64,000 nt of DNA, from contig NC_060105.1 in assembly GCF_021155765.1 (NCBI RefSeq), forward strand, positions 6,136,001 to 6,200,000. The letters are read 5' to 3'. This DNA comes from Diprion similis. Lineage: Eukaryota; Arthropoda; Insecta; Hymenoptera; Diprionidae. Below the pieces are notes generated by a model. The model was not told the origin of the DNA. It ran no database searches and was given only the letters and a program-made list of their open reading frames with translations. A program made the translations under genes and the position numbers. Below, piece by piece: positions 1 through 13,144 of this stretch. The first letter of the stretch is position 1. The number at the start of each line of letters is the position of its first letter.

Positions 1-3000
1 GCAGCGTATCGGGACTGCGATTGATCGATTCCTCTCGCAAAATCACGTCGGAATAGTACCCTAAAGAATTAATTGCAGCACTTTTCAAAGTCGTCGAAAT
101 TTTCGCCAAAAATGCAAAGGGGTTAGCCTTGGATTTTTTTTGGCCGAAAAATCTTTTGTCTGGGAATCGATCCGTATGACGCTTTTTAGACTAATTCGAC
201 GCCCAGGAACTCAGAAAACACATGAAAAATAGCCTAGGACCAGCAGCAGAGAAATGACGATGAAAATCTGCAGTTTTTCGGCTGTAACTTTGCAGATGTT
301 GCTCGCAGCGTATCGGGACTGCGATTGATCGATTCCTCTCGCAAAATCACGTCGGAATAGTACCCTAAAGAATTAATTGCAGCACTTTTCAAAGTCGTCG
401 AAATTTTCGCCAAAAATGCAAAGGGGTTAGCCTTGGATTTTTTTTGGCCGAAAAATCTTTTGTCTGGGAATCGATCCGTATGACGCTTTTTAGACTAATT
501 CGACGCCCAGGAACTCAGAAAACACATGAAAAATAGCCTAGGACCAGCAGCAGAGAAATGACGATGAAAATCTGTAGTTTTTCGGCTGTAACTTTGCAGG
601 TGTTGCTCGCAGCGTATCGGGACTGCGATTGATCGATTCCTCTCGCAAAATCACGTCGGAATAGTACCCTAAAGAATTAATTGCAGCACTTTTCAAAGTC
701 GTCGAAATTTTCGCCAAAAATGCAAAGGGGTTAGCCTTGGATTTTTTTTGGCCGAAAAATCTTTTGTCTGGGAATCGATCCGTATGACGCTTTTTAGACT
801 AATTCGACGCCCAGGAACTCAGAAAACACATGAAAAATAGCCTAGGACCAGCAGCAGAGAAATGAGGATGAAAATCTGCAGTTTTTCGGCTGTAACTTTG
901 CAGGTGTTGCTCGCAGCGTATCGGGACTGCGATTGATCGATTCCTCTCGCAAAATCACGTCGGAATAGTACCCTAAAGAATTAATTGCAGCACTTTTCAA
1001 AGTCGTCGAAATTTTCGCCAAAAATGCAAAGGGGTTAGCCTTGGATTTTTTTTGGCCGAAAAATCTTTTGTCTGGGAATCGATCCGTATGACGCTTTTTA
1101 GACTAATTCGACGCCCAGGAACTCAGAAAACACATGAAAAATAGCCTAGGACCAGCAGCAGAGAAATGACGATGAAAATCTGCAGTTTTTCGGCTGTAAC
1201 TTTGCAGGTGTTGCTCGCAGCGTATCGGGACTGCGATTGATCGATTCCTCTCGCAAAATCACGTCGGAATAGTACCCTAAAGAATTAATTGCAGCACTTT
1301 TCAAAGTCGTCGAAATTTTCGCCAAAAATGCAAAGGGGTTAGCCTTGGATTTTTTTTGGCCGAAAAATCTTTTGTCTGGGAATCGATCCGTATGACGCTT
1401 TTTAGACTAATTCGACGCCCAGGAACTCAGAAAACACATGAAAAATAGCCTAGGACCAGCAGCAGAGAAATGACGATGAAAATCTGCAGTTTTTCGGCTG
1501 TAACTTTGCAGGTGTTGCTCGCAGCGTATCGGGACTGCGATTGATCGATTCCTCTCGCAAAATCACGTCGGAATAGTACCCTAAAGAATTAATTGCAGCA
1601 CTTTTCAAAGTCGTCGAAATTTTCGCCAAAAATGCAAAGGGGTTAGCCTTGGATTTTTTTTGGCCGAAAAATCTTTTGTCTGGGAATCGATCCGTATGAC
1701 GCTTTTTAGACTAATTCGACGCCCAGGAACTCAGAAAACACATGAAAAATAGCCTAGGACCAGCAGCAGAGAAATGACGATGAAAATCTGCAGTTTTTCG
1801 GCTGTAACTTTGCAGATGTTGCTCGCAGCGTATCGGGACTGCGATTGATCGATTCCTCTCGCAAAATCACGTCGGAATAGTACCCTAAAGAATTAATTGC
1901 AGCACTTTTCAAAGTCGTCGAAATTTTCGCCAAAAATGCAAAGGGGTTAGCCTTGGATTTTTTTTGGCAGAAAAATCTTTTGTCTGGGAATCGATCCGTA
2001 TGACGCTTTTTAGACTAATTCGACGCCCAGGAACTCAGAAAACACATGAAAAATAGCCTAGGACCAGCAGCAGAGAAATGACGATGAAAATCTGCAGTTT
2101 TTCGGCTGTAACTTTGCAGGTGTTGCTCGCAGCGTATCGGGACTGCGATTGATCGATTCCTCTCGCAAAATCACGTCGGAATAGTACCCTAAAGAATTAA
2201 TTGCAGCACTTTTCAAAGTCGTCGAAATTTTCGCCAAAAATGCAAAGGGGTTAGCCTTGGATTTTTTTCGGCCGAAAAATCTTTTGTCTGGGAATCGATC
2301 CGTATGACGCTTTTTAGACTAATTCGACGCCCAGGAACTCAGAAAACACATGAAAAATAGCCTAGGACCAGCAGCAGAGAAATGACGATGAAAATCTGCA
2401 GTTTTTCGGCTGTAACTTTGCAGGTGTTGCTCGCAGCGTATCGGGACTGCGATTGATCGATTCCTCTCGCAAAATCACGTCGGAATAGTACCCTAAAGAA
2501 TTAATTGCAGCAATTTTCAAAGTCGTCGAAATTTTCGCCAAAAATGCAAAGGGGTTAGCCTTGGATTTTTTTCGGCCGAAAAATCTTTTGTCTGGGAATC
2601 GATCCGTATGACGCTTTTTAGACTAATTCGACGCCCAGGAACTCAGAAAACACATGAAAAATAGCCTAGGACCAGCAGCAGAGAAATGACGATGAAAATC
2701 TGCAGTTTTTCGGCTGTAACTTTGCAGATGTTGCTCGCAGCGTATCGGGACTGCGATTGATCGATTCCTCTCGCAAAATCACGTCGGAATAGTACCCTAA
2801 AGAATTAATTGCAGCACTTTTCAAAGTCGTCGAAATTTTCGCCAAAAATGCAAAGGGGTTAGCCTTGGATTTTTTTCGGCCGAAAAATCTTTTGTCTGGG
2901 AATCGATCCGTATGACGCTTTCTAGACTAATTCGACGCCCAGGAACTTAGAAAACACATGAAAAATAGCCTAGGACCAGCAGCAGAGAAATGACGATGAA

Positions 3001-6000
3001 AATCTGCAGTTTTTCGGCTGTAACTTTGCAGGTGTTGCTCGCAGCGTATCGGGACTGCGATTGATCGATTCCTCTCGCAAAATCACGTCGGAATAGTACC
3101 CTAAAGAATTAATTGCAGCACTTTTCAAAGTCGTCGAAATTTTCGCCAAAAATGCAAAGGGGTTAGCCTTGGATTTTTTTTGGCCGAAAAATCTTTTGTC
3201 TGGGAATCGATCCGTATGACGCTGTTTAGACTAATTCGACGCCCAGGAACTCAGAAAACACATGAAAAATAGCCTAGGACCAGCAGCAGAGAAATGACGA
3301 TGAAAATCTGCAGTTTTTCGGCTGTAACTTTGCAGATGTTGCTCGCAGCGTATCGGGACTGCGATTGATCGATTCCTCTCGCAAAATCACGTCGGAATAG
3401 TACCCTAAAGAATTAATTGCAGCACTTTTCAAAGTCGTCGAAATTTTCGCCAAAAATGCAAAGGGGTTAGCCTTGGATTTTTTTTGGCCGAAAAATCTTT
3501 TGTCTGGGAATCGATCCGTATGACGCTTTTTAGACTAATTCGACGCCCAGGAACTCAGAAAACACATGAAAAATAGCCTAGGACCAGCAGCAGAGAAATG
3601 ACGATGAAAATCTGCAGTTTTTCGGCTGTAACTTTGCAGGTGTTGCTCGCAGCGTATCGGGACTGCGATTGATCGATTCCTCTCGCAAAATCACGTCGGA
3701 ATAGTACCCTAAAGAATTAATTGCAGCACTTTTCAAAGTCGTCGAAATTTTCGCCAAAAATGCAAAGGGGTTAGCCTTGGATTTTTTTCGGCCGAAAAAT
3801 CTTTTGTCTGGGAATCGATCCGTATGACGCTTTTTAGACTAATTCGACGCCCAGGAACTCAGAAAACACATGAAAAATAGCCTAGGACCAGCAGCAGAGA
3901 AATGACGATGAAAATCTGCAGTTTTTCGGCTGTAACTTTGCAGGTGTTGCTCGCAGCGTATCGGGACTGCGATTGATCGATTCCTCTCGCAAAATCACGT
4001 CGGAATAGTACCCTAAAGAATTAATTGCAGCACTTTTCAAAGTCGTCGAAATTTTCGCCAAAAATGCAAAGGGGTTAGCCTTGGATTTTTTTTGGCCGAA
4101 AAATCTTTTGTCTGGGAATCGATCCGTATGACGCTTTTCAGACTAATTCGACGCCCAGGAACTCAGAAAACACATGAAAAATAGCCTAGGACCAGCAGCA
4201 GAGAAATGACGATGAAAATCTGCAGTTTTTCGGCTGTAACTTTGCAGGTGTTGCTCGCAGCGTATCGGGACTGCGATTGATCGATTCCTCTCGCAAAATC
4301 ACGTCGGAATAGTACCCTAAAGAATTAATTGCAGCACTTTTCAAAGTCGTCGAAATTTTCGCCAAAAATGCAAAGGGGTTAGCCTTGGATTTTTTTCGGC
4401 CGAAAAATCTTTTGTCTGGGAATCGATCCGTATGACGCTGTTTAGACTAATTCGACGCCCAGGAACTCAGAAAACACATGAAAAATAGCCTAGGACCAGC
4501 AGCAGAGAAATGACGATGAAAATCTGCAGTTTTTCGGCTGTAACTTTGCAGATGTTGCTCGCAGCGTATCGGGACTGCGATTGATCGATTCCTCTCGCAA
4601 AATCACGTCGGAATAGTACCCTAAAGAATTAATTGCAGCACTTTTCAAAGTCGTCGAAATTTTCGCCAAAAATGCAAAGGGGTTAGCCTTGGATTTTTTT
4701 TGGCCGAAAAATCTTTTGTCTGGGAATCGATCCGTATGACGCTTTTTAGACTAATTCGACGCCCAGGAACTCAGAAAACACATGAAAAATAGCCTAGGAC
4801 CAGCAGCAGAGAAATGACGATGAAAATCTGCAGTTTTTCGGCTGTAACTTTGCAGGTGTTGCTCGCAGCGTATCGGGACTGCGATTGATCGATTCCTCTC
4901 GCAAAATCACGTCGGAATAGTACCCTAAAGAATTAATTGCAGCACTTTTCAAAGTCGTCGAAATTTTCGCCAAAAATGCAAAGGGGTTAGCCTTGGATTT
5001 TTTTCGGCCGAAAAATCTTTTGTCTGGGAATCGATCCGTATGACGCTTTTTAGACTAATTCGACGCCCAGGAACTCAGAAAACACATGAAAAATAGCCTA
5101 GGACCAGCAGCAGAGAAATGACGATGAAAATCTGCAGTTTTTCGGCTGTAACTTTGCAGGTGTTGCTCGCAGCGTATCGGGACTGCGATTGATCGATTCC
5201 TCTCGCAAAATCACGTCGGAATAGTACCCTAAAGAATTAATTGCAGCACTTTTCAAAGTCGTCGAAATTTTCGCCAAAAATGCAAAGGGGTTAGCCTTGG
5301 ATTTTTTTTGGCCGAAAAATCTTTTGTCTGGGAATCGATCCGTATGACGCTTTTTAGACTAATTCGACGCCCAGGAACTCAGAAAACACATGAAAAATAG
5401 CCTAGGACCAGCAGCAGAGAAATGACGATGAAAATCTGCAGTTTTTCGGCTGTAACTTTGCAGGTGTTGCTCGCAGCGTATCGGGACTGCGATTGATCGA
5501 TTCCTCTCGCAAAATCACGTCGGAATAGTACCCTAAAGAATTAATTGCAGCACTTTTCAAAGTCGTCGAAATTTTCGCCAAAAATGCAAAGGGGTTAGCC
5601 TTGGATTTTTTTCGGCCGAAAAATCTTTTGTCTGGGAATCGATCCGTATGACGCTTTTTAGACTAATTCGACGCGCAGGAACTCAGAAAACACATGAAAA
5701 ATAGCCTAGGACCAGCAGCAGAGAAATGACGATGAAAATCTGCAGTTTTTCGGCTGTAACTTTGCAGGTGTTGCTCGCAGCGTATCGGGACTGCGATTGA
5801 TCGATTCCTCTCGCAAAATCACGTCGGAATAGTACCCTAAAGAATTAATTGCAGCACTTTTCAAAGTCGTCGAAATTTTCGCCAAAAATGCAAAGGGGTT
5901 AGCCTTGGATTTTTTTCGGCCGAAAAATCTTTTGTCTGGGAATCGATCCGTATGACGCTTTTTAGACTAATTCGACGCCCAGGAACTCAGAAAACACATG

Positions 6001-9000
6001 AAAAATAGCCTAGGACCAGCAGCAGAGAAATGACGATGAAAATCTGCAGTTTTTCGGCTGTAACTTTGCAGGTGTTGCTCGCAGCGTATCGGGACTGCGA
6101 TTGATCGATTCCTCTCGCAAAATCACGTCGGAATAGTACCCTAAATAATTAATTGCAGCACTTTTCAAAGTCGTCGAAATTTTCGCCAAAAATGCAAAGG
6201 GGTTAGCCTTGGATTTTTTTCGGCCGAAAAATCTTTTGTCTGGGAATCGATCCGTATGACGCTTTTTAGACTAATTCGACGCCCAGGAACTCAGAAAACA
6301 CATGAAAAATAGCCTAGGACCAGCAGCAGAGAAATGAGGATGAAAATCTGCAGTTTTTCGGCTGTAACTTTGCAGGTGTTGCTCGCAGCGTATCGGGACT
6401 GCGATTGATCGATTCCTCTCGCAAAATCACGTCGGAATAGTACCCTAAAGAATTAATTGCAGCACTTTTCAAAGTCGTCGAAATTTTCGCCAAAAATGCA
6501 AAGGGGTTAGCCTTGGATTTTTTTTGGCCGAAAAATCTTTTGTCTGGGAATCGATCCGTATGACGCTTTTTAGACTAATTCGACGCCCAGGAACTCAGAA
6601 AACACATGAAAAATAGCCTAGGACCAGCAGCAGAGAAATGACGATGAAAATCTGCAGTTTTTCGGCTGTAACTTTGCAGGTGTTGCTCGCAGCGTATCGG
6701 GACTGCGATTGATCGATTCCTCTCGCAAAATCACGTCGGAATAGTACCCTAAAGAATTAATTGCAGCACTTTTCAAAGTCGTCGAAATTTTCGCCAAAAA
6801 TGCAAAGGGGTTAGCCTTGGATTTTTTTTGGCCGAAAAATCTTTTGTCTGGGAATCGATCCGTATGACGCTTTTTAGACTAATTCGACGCCCAGGAACTC
6901 AGAAAACACATGAAAAATAGCCTAGGACCAGCAGCAGAGAAATGACGATGAAAATCTGCAGTTTTTCGGCTGTAACTTTGCAGGTGTTGCTCGCAGCGTA
7001 TCGGGACTGCGATTGATCGATTCCTCTCGCAAAATCACGTCGGAATAGTACCCTAAAGAATTAATTGCAGCACTTTTCAAAGTCGTCGAAATTTTCGCCA
7101 AAAATGCAAAGGGGTTAGCCTTGGATTTTTTTTGGCCGAAAAATCTTTTGTCTGGGAATCGATCCGTATGACGCTTTTTAGACTAATTCGACGCCCAGGA
7201 ACTCAGAAAACACATGAAAAATAGCCTAGGACCAGCAGCAGAGAAATGACGATGAAAATCTGCAGTTTTTCGGCTGTAACTTTGCAGATGTTGCTCGCAG
7301 CGTATCGGGACTGCGATTGATCGATTCCTCTCGCAAAATCACGTCGGAATAGTACCCTAAAGAATTAATTGCAGCACTTTTCAAAGTCGTCGAAATTTTC
7401 GCCAAAAATGCAAAGGGGTTAGCCTTGGATTTTTTTTGGCAGAAAAATCTTTTGTCTGGGAATCGATCCGTATGACGCTTTTTAGACTAATTCGACGCCC
7501 AGGAACTCAGAAAACACATGAAAAATAGCCTAGGACCAGCAGCAGAGAAATGACGATGAAAATCTGCAGTTTTTCGGCTGTAACTTTGCAGATGTTGCTC
7601 GCAGCGTATCGGGACTGCGATTGATCGATTCCTCTCGCAAAATCACGTCGGAATAGTACCCTAAAGAATTAATTGCAGCACTTTTCAAAGTCGTCGAAAT
7701 TTTCGCCAAAAATGCAAAGGGGTTAGCCTTGGATTTTTTTTGGCCGAAAAATCTTTTGTCTGGGAATCGATCCGTATGACGCTTTTTAGACTAATTCGAC
7801 GCCCAGGAACTCAGAAAACACATGAAAAATAGCCTAGGACCAGCAGCAGAGAAATGACGATGAAAATCTGCAGTTTTTCGGCTGTAACTTTGCAGGTGTT
7901 GCTCGCAGCGTATCGGGACTGCGATTGATCGATTCCTCTCGCAAAATCACGTCGGAATAGTACCCTAAAGAATTAATTGCAGCACTTTTCAAAGTCGTCG
8001 AAATTTTCGCCAAAAATGCAAAGGGGTTAGCCTTGGATTTTTTTCGGCCGAAAAATCTTTTGTCTGGGAATCGATCCGTATGACGCTTTTTAGACTAATT
8101 CGACGCCCAGGAACTCAGAAAACACATGAAAAATAGCCTAGGACCAGCAGCAGAGAAATGACGATGAAAATCTGCAGTTTTTCGGCTGTAACTTTGCAGG
8201 TGTTGCTCGCAGCGTATCGGGACTGCGATTGATCGATTCCTCTCGCAAAATCACGTCGGAATAGTACCCTAAAGAATTAATTGCAGCACTTTTCAAAGTC
8301 GTCGAAATTTTCGCCAAAAATGCAAAGGGGTTAGCCTTGGATTTTTTTTGGCCGAAAAATCTTTTGTCTGGGAATCGATCCGTATGACGCTTTTTAGACT
8401 AATTCGACGCCCAGGAACTCAGAAAACACATGAAAAATAGCCTAGGACCAGCAGCAGAGAAATGACGATGAAAATCTGCAGTTTTTCGGCTGTAACTTTG
8501 CAGGTGTTGCTCGCAGCGTATCGGGACTGCGATTGATCGATTCCTCTCGCAAAATCACGTCGGAATAGTACCCTAAAGAATTAATTGCAGCACTTTTCAA
8601 AGTCGTCGAAATTTTCGCCAAAAATGCAAAGGGGTTAGCCTTGGATTTTTTTTGGCCGAAAAATCTTTTGTCTGGGAATCGATCCGTATGACGCTTTTTA
8701 GACTAATTCGACGCCCAGGAACTCAGAAAACACATGAAAAATAGCCTAGGACCAGCAGCAGAGAAATGACGATGAAAATCTGCAGTTTTTCGGCTGTAAC
8801 TTTGCAGGTGTTGCTCGCAGCGTATCGGGACTGCGATTGATCGATTCCTCTCGCAAAATCACGTCGGAATAGTACCCTAAAGAATTAATTGCAGCACTTT
8901 TCAAAGTCGTCGAAATTTTCGCCAAAAATGCAAAGGGGTTAGCCTTGGATTTTTTTTGGCCGAAAAATCTTTTGTCTGGGAATCGATCCGTATGACGCTT

Positions 9001-10032
9001 CTTAGACTAATTCGACGCCCAGGAACTCAGAAAACACATGAAAAATAGCCTAGGACCAGCAGCAGAGAAATGACGATGAAAATCTGCAGTTTTTCGGCTG
9101 TAACTTTGCAGGTGTTGCTCGCAGCGTATCGGGACTGCGATTGATCGATTCCTCTCGCAAAATCACGTCGGAATAGTACCCTAAAGAATTAATTGCAGCA
9201 CTTTTCAAAGTCGTCGAAATTTTCGCCAAAAATGCAAAGGGGTTAGCCTTGGATTTTTTTTGGCCGAAAAATCTTTTGTCTGGGAATCGATCCGTATGAC
9301 GCTTTTTAGACTAATTCGACGCCCAGGAACTCAGAAAACACATGAAAAATAGCCTAGGACCAGCAGCAGAGAAATGACGATGAAAATCTGCAGTTTTTCG
9401 GCTGTAACTTTGCAGGTGTTGCTCGCAGCGTATCGGGACTGCGATTGATCGATTCCTCTCGCAAAATCACGTCGGAATAGTACCCTAAAGAATTAATTGC
9501 AGCACTTTTCAAAGTCGTCGAAATTTTCGCCAAAAATGCAAAGGGGTTAGCCTTGGATTTTTTTTGGCCGAAAAATCTTTTGTCTGGGAATCGATCCGTA
9601 TGACGCTTTTTAGACTAATTCGACGCCCAGGAACTCAGAAAACACATGAAAAATAGCCTAGGACCAGCAGCAGAGAAATGACGATGAAAATCTGCAGTTT
9701 TTCGGCTGTAACTTGGCAGGTGTTGCTCGCAGCGTATCGGGACTGCGATTGATCGATTCCTCTCGCAAAATCACGTCGGAATAGTAACCTAAAGAATTAA
9801 TTGCAGCACTTTTCAAAGTCGTCGAAATTTTCGCCAAAAATGCAAAGGGGTTAGCCTTGGATTTTTTTTGGCCGAAAAATCTTTTGTCTGGGAATCGATC
9901 CGTATGACGCTTTTTAGACTAATTCGACGCCCAGGAACTCAGAAAACACATGAAAAATAGCCTAGGACCAGCAGCAGAGAAATGACGATGAAAATCTGCA
10001 GTTTTTCGGCTGTAACTTTGCAGGTGTTGCTC
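1..10032. repeat. Tandem satellite array, 304-bp unit, 33 copies
   Basis: The block starting GCAGCGTATCGGGACTGCG recurs at 1, 305, 609, 913 and so on, exactly every 304 bp, through the unit starting at 9729. The copies are almost identical, differing by roughly zero to three substitutions each and with no indels that I see. Recurrent variant sites are T/C just before GGCCG in a T-run, A/G in GCAGATG/GCAGGTG, and a few private changes. The array begins inside the window edge, so its true length is unknown. 304 is not a multiple of three, so no reading frame stays open across units. Such homogeneity is typical of satellite DNA kept uniform by unequal exchange or gene conversion. I do not recognise the family, and no transposase or RNA gene is visible in a unit. 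Confidence 0.97.
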
Positions 10033-11310
10033 GCAGCGTATCGGGACTGCGATTGATCGATTCCTCTCGCAAAATCACGTCGGAATAGTACCCTAAAGAA
10101 ATAATTGCAGCACTTTTCAAAGTCGTCGAAATTTTCGCCAAAAATGCAAAGGGGTTAGCCTTGCTTTTTTTGCGATTTTTGGAGCTGAAAATTTCCGGTC
10201 TCCGAATTGATTTGTATGACCGTTCCTTGGCTAATTGGAACCCCAGGAACTCAAAAAACACAGTGAAAAAAGCGTAGGACCAACAGCAGAGAAATGACGA
10301 TGAAAATCTGCAGTTTTTTTGCCGTAACTTTTGATCCGTTGCTCGCAGCGTATTGGGACTGCGCTTGATCGATTTCTCTCGCAAAATTACGTCGGAACGG
10401 GGCCCTACAAAATTAATTGCAGCACTTTTCAAAGTCGTCGAAATTTTCGCCAAAAATCCAAAGGGGTTAGCCTTACTTTTTTTGCGATTTTTGGAGCCGA
10501 AAATTTCTGGTCTCCGAATTGATTTGTATGACCGTTTTTCGGCTAATTGGAACCCCAGGAACTCAAAAAACACAGTAGAAAAAGCGTAGGGCCAAGAGCA
10601 GAGAAATGACGATAAAAATCTGCAGTTTTTTGGCTGTAACTTTTGATCCGTTGCTCGCAGCGTATTGGGACTGCTCTTAATCGATTTCTCTCGCAAAATT
10701 ACGTCGGAATAGTGCCCTAAAGAATTAATTGCAGCACTTTTCAAAGTCTTCGAAATTTTCGCTAAAAATCCAAAGGGGTTACTTTCTTGGTCATTTTTGG
10801 AGCCGAGAATTTTTCGTTCCGGAACCGATTTGTATGACCTTTTATTGAATAATTGGACGTCCAGAAACTCAGAAAACACAACAAAAAGAGCATAGGACCA
10901 ACAGCAGAGAAATGACGACGTAAAAACCAGCAACGGAAAAATCGATAGAATACGTCTTTCGTTTTTTGGCTGTAATTTTCGATTCGTTGCTCGCAGCGCA
11001 TTGTTTGGTGCTTGATCGATTTCTCTCCAACATTACGTCGGTATAGTGCATGAAAAAATCGTTTGCAACATCCTCCAATATCGTCGGAATTTCCAGCAAA
11101 AAACCAAAGGGCTCAACGTTTTTTTCAGCGATCTTTGCAACGAAAGATCGTTCATTCACTAGTCATAATTGATTTTTGAACCGAACAATAACTAATTGTT
11201 ACATGAGACACCCGATAGCGACATCTAGAACATCGTAGGGCCAATAGTTGAGAAAATGCGAAGAAAATACCGAAAACTATCATATTTTTGACTGTTTCGA
11301 GACTACGGAA
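10033..11310. repeat. Diverged edge copies of the 304-bp satellite
   Basis: Four further units start at 10033, 10345, 10657 and 10993. Their spacings are 312, 312 and 336 bp, and the last copy fades out near 11310. They keep landmarks such as the GCTCGCAGCG start and the CAAAGGGGTTA segment, but carry many substitutions and small insertions compared with the homogeneous units. This is the expected picture at an array edge, where exchange with the interior is rare. Because 312 is 104 codons, the minus strand carries a 323-codon open frame (9962-10933) made of three copies of the same translated repeat. I read that frame as a by-product of the repeat and not as a gene. Confidence 0.93.
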
Positions 11311-12840
11311 GACGAAAAATAGCCATAAGGACAGAGGATTATTAAGTGATCATGTAGTTTACCAGTATTAGCTTTGATTTCACTTTTTTTTATTTATATT
11401 TCAAATTACTTTAATTTAAAAATTACAGAGATCATTTTGTGTATGGATTGTCGGTATGTAGTGACAAACGAAGATGCTATTAATGTGTATAATATCTGTT
11501 TTATTATACTCTATAAGTGATAAGTGGTAATCGAAAATGAAAAGTGTGATTGCCATATAAGGAAGGAAGAATCCGAGAAAATTTTGTCTGTTTCAATTTT
11601 ACATACAAAGTACATATCGTCTATTACATGTGGATGATATCGTATTATTATATAAATAGATGCTATTAATATTAAAAAATTTTACTTGTTTACAAAAATA
11701 AAACAAGACACAAGAATTCATCCTATCTATATTCGAAATAAAATTTTCTACCTAATTGAAGCTAAAGATATTCTAACTAAAATAAATGATTTTCATTTTG
11801 ATGATTTTCTCCGTGAATGATGTGTAGTTCCAGGCCTATATTTTCAATAAGTTGAATAACAATTTGCCAGATCGGTCTGTTACACAGTCACAACACTTTG
11901 AGGTTGCGCTCAAAGCTCTTATTTCTATGGTTCTCAATCATGAATAGGTGAGTATTTTCAACCTATTAGTAATTTCTCTTTTTTCCTTATTTCTTTGCTC
12001 ACATTGTTTTTAAACCTGAATGTTTCCAAACAAGTAGGAAATTACGAAAACTGAAATAACGGGACTTGAAGAGACGAATGAATATCTCCTGAGTAGTGTT
12101 TTTGAAACACATATCTAATAATATCAAAGTATTAACCTTTCGCTATGCTTTTCCGATTACAAAGTAAAAACATCTATGACGTTTATTTAGAAACGTGATT
12201 CTTTTCATACAAAAGAATATTAACGCTCGTTTATTTAGAGAGCACTCCTACTAAAATAGCATCCGTTTGACGCGTAGATTGCAAATTATAATGAATTTAT
12301 CGATCGCAATTGATACTATAACGAGTAATGACATTCAGAAATGTTCTCCAATACTCTATTTGTATATTCATACGCTCGAATTCTCGCAGATATTATTATA
12401 AGGATACATTCCAGTCGCAAATATTATTGAATTCAAATTTTATGATGTGTTACTTGCATCCAATTCTCCACTGATAATTTAATAGTGTTTGAGGATAACT
12501 AATTTCACGATATAAAATGCTCATAGGCAGAATGAATTAAATTCAATGACATGTTTATACATATTCGCCAAACAATACCTTCATGTAAAAAGGTTTTGTT
12601 TGAGAATATTTTAACATAAAACTTTCAATAACTTGTTCAACTTACCACTTTTCAATAAAATGAAAAGTCTAGCAGCCGTTAAATTTACGCCCAGTTTATT
12701 TACGCATCCGCCAACACTCGAGCAGCTTTTCAGATGCTTTAAACTCCTGTCACCCAAGTTGTATTAAATATGAAATAAAGTTACTCATAGATCTCATTCA
12801 AAACCCGTTCTAGTATACTACTAATTCAACCATATATAAG
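11311..12840. other. AT-rich spacer between satellite and ZSWIM8
   Basis: About 1.5 kb of AT-rich sequence with no convincing open frame, splice-bounded exon or structural RNA that I can see. It lies downstream of the minus-strand ZSWIM8 stop codon. Part of it may be ZSWIM8 3' untranslated sequence if a distal poly(A) site is used: TTTATT, the reverse complement of AATAAA, occurs near 12185, 12228 and 12693. Confidence 0.6.
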
Positions 12841-12849
12841 CTTAGAATA

Positions 12850-13144
12850 ATCAACTGATCTGTTCATCCCGAGGATCGGAATCCGGATTGGTGGGATTTT
12901 CTGAACTCTCGTGCGGAAATGACAAACCTGAGATCATTCCTTCAGGGTGACAGGGTTCCTCAATGATACACGGGACAGAAATTTTGTCCCATGGGAATTT
13001 ATTCATAGTAGTTAATCCGTGCACACAGACGATACTTTGGGAGTGAGGATGGCAAAGATGAGTTTGCGGGTGTTGTAGTAAGACCGCTGTTGTTCGGGGA
13101 TGAGAGTGATGGGTGAGCCATGTCACACCTGGCTCCGCTCTGTG
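12850..13144 (-). other. Probable 3' untranslated region of ZSWIM8
   Basis: Sequence immediately downstream of the ZSWIM8 TGA on the minus strand. It is less AT-rich than the spacer beyond it. An AATAAA in minus orientation lies near 12993-12998, about 150 bases after the stop, and could end a short transcript. A 91-codon open frame on the minus strand (12851-13126) falls here but resembles no protein I recognise and has no splice link to the upstream frame, so I treat it as chance. Confidence 0.5.

Noticed and set aside
1-10032. CRISPR-like or prophage repeat interpretation of the left array
   Set aside because: Units are long, contiguous and have no unique spacers, and the flanks are eukaryotic genes.
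9962-10933. 323-codon minus-strand open frame over the satellite edge, with smaller overlapping frames on both strands
   Set aside because: It is three copies of a translated 312-bp satellite unit; no splice sites, start context or protein family support it.
12851-13126. 91-codon minus-strand frame just after the ZSWIM8 stop
   Set aside because: Falls in the 3' untranslated region; no family match and no way to splice it in frame to the upstream exon.
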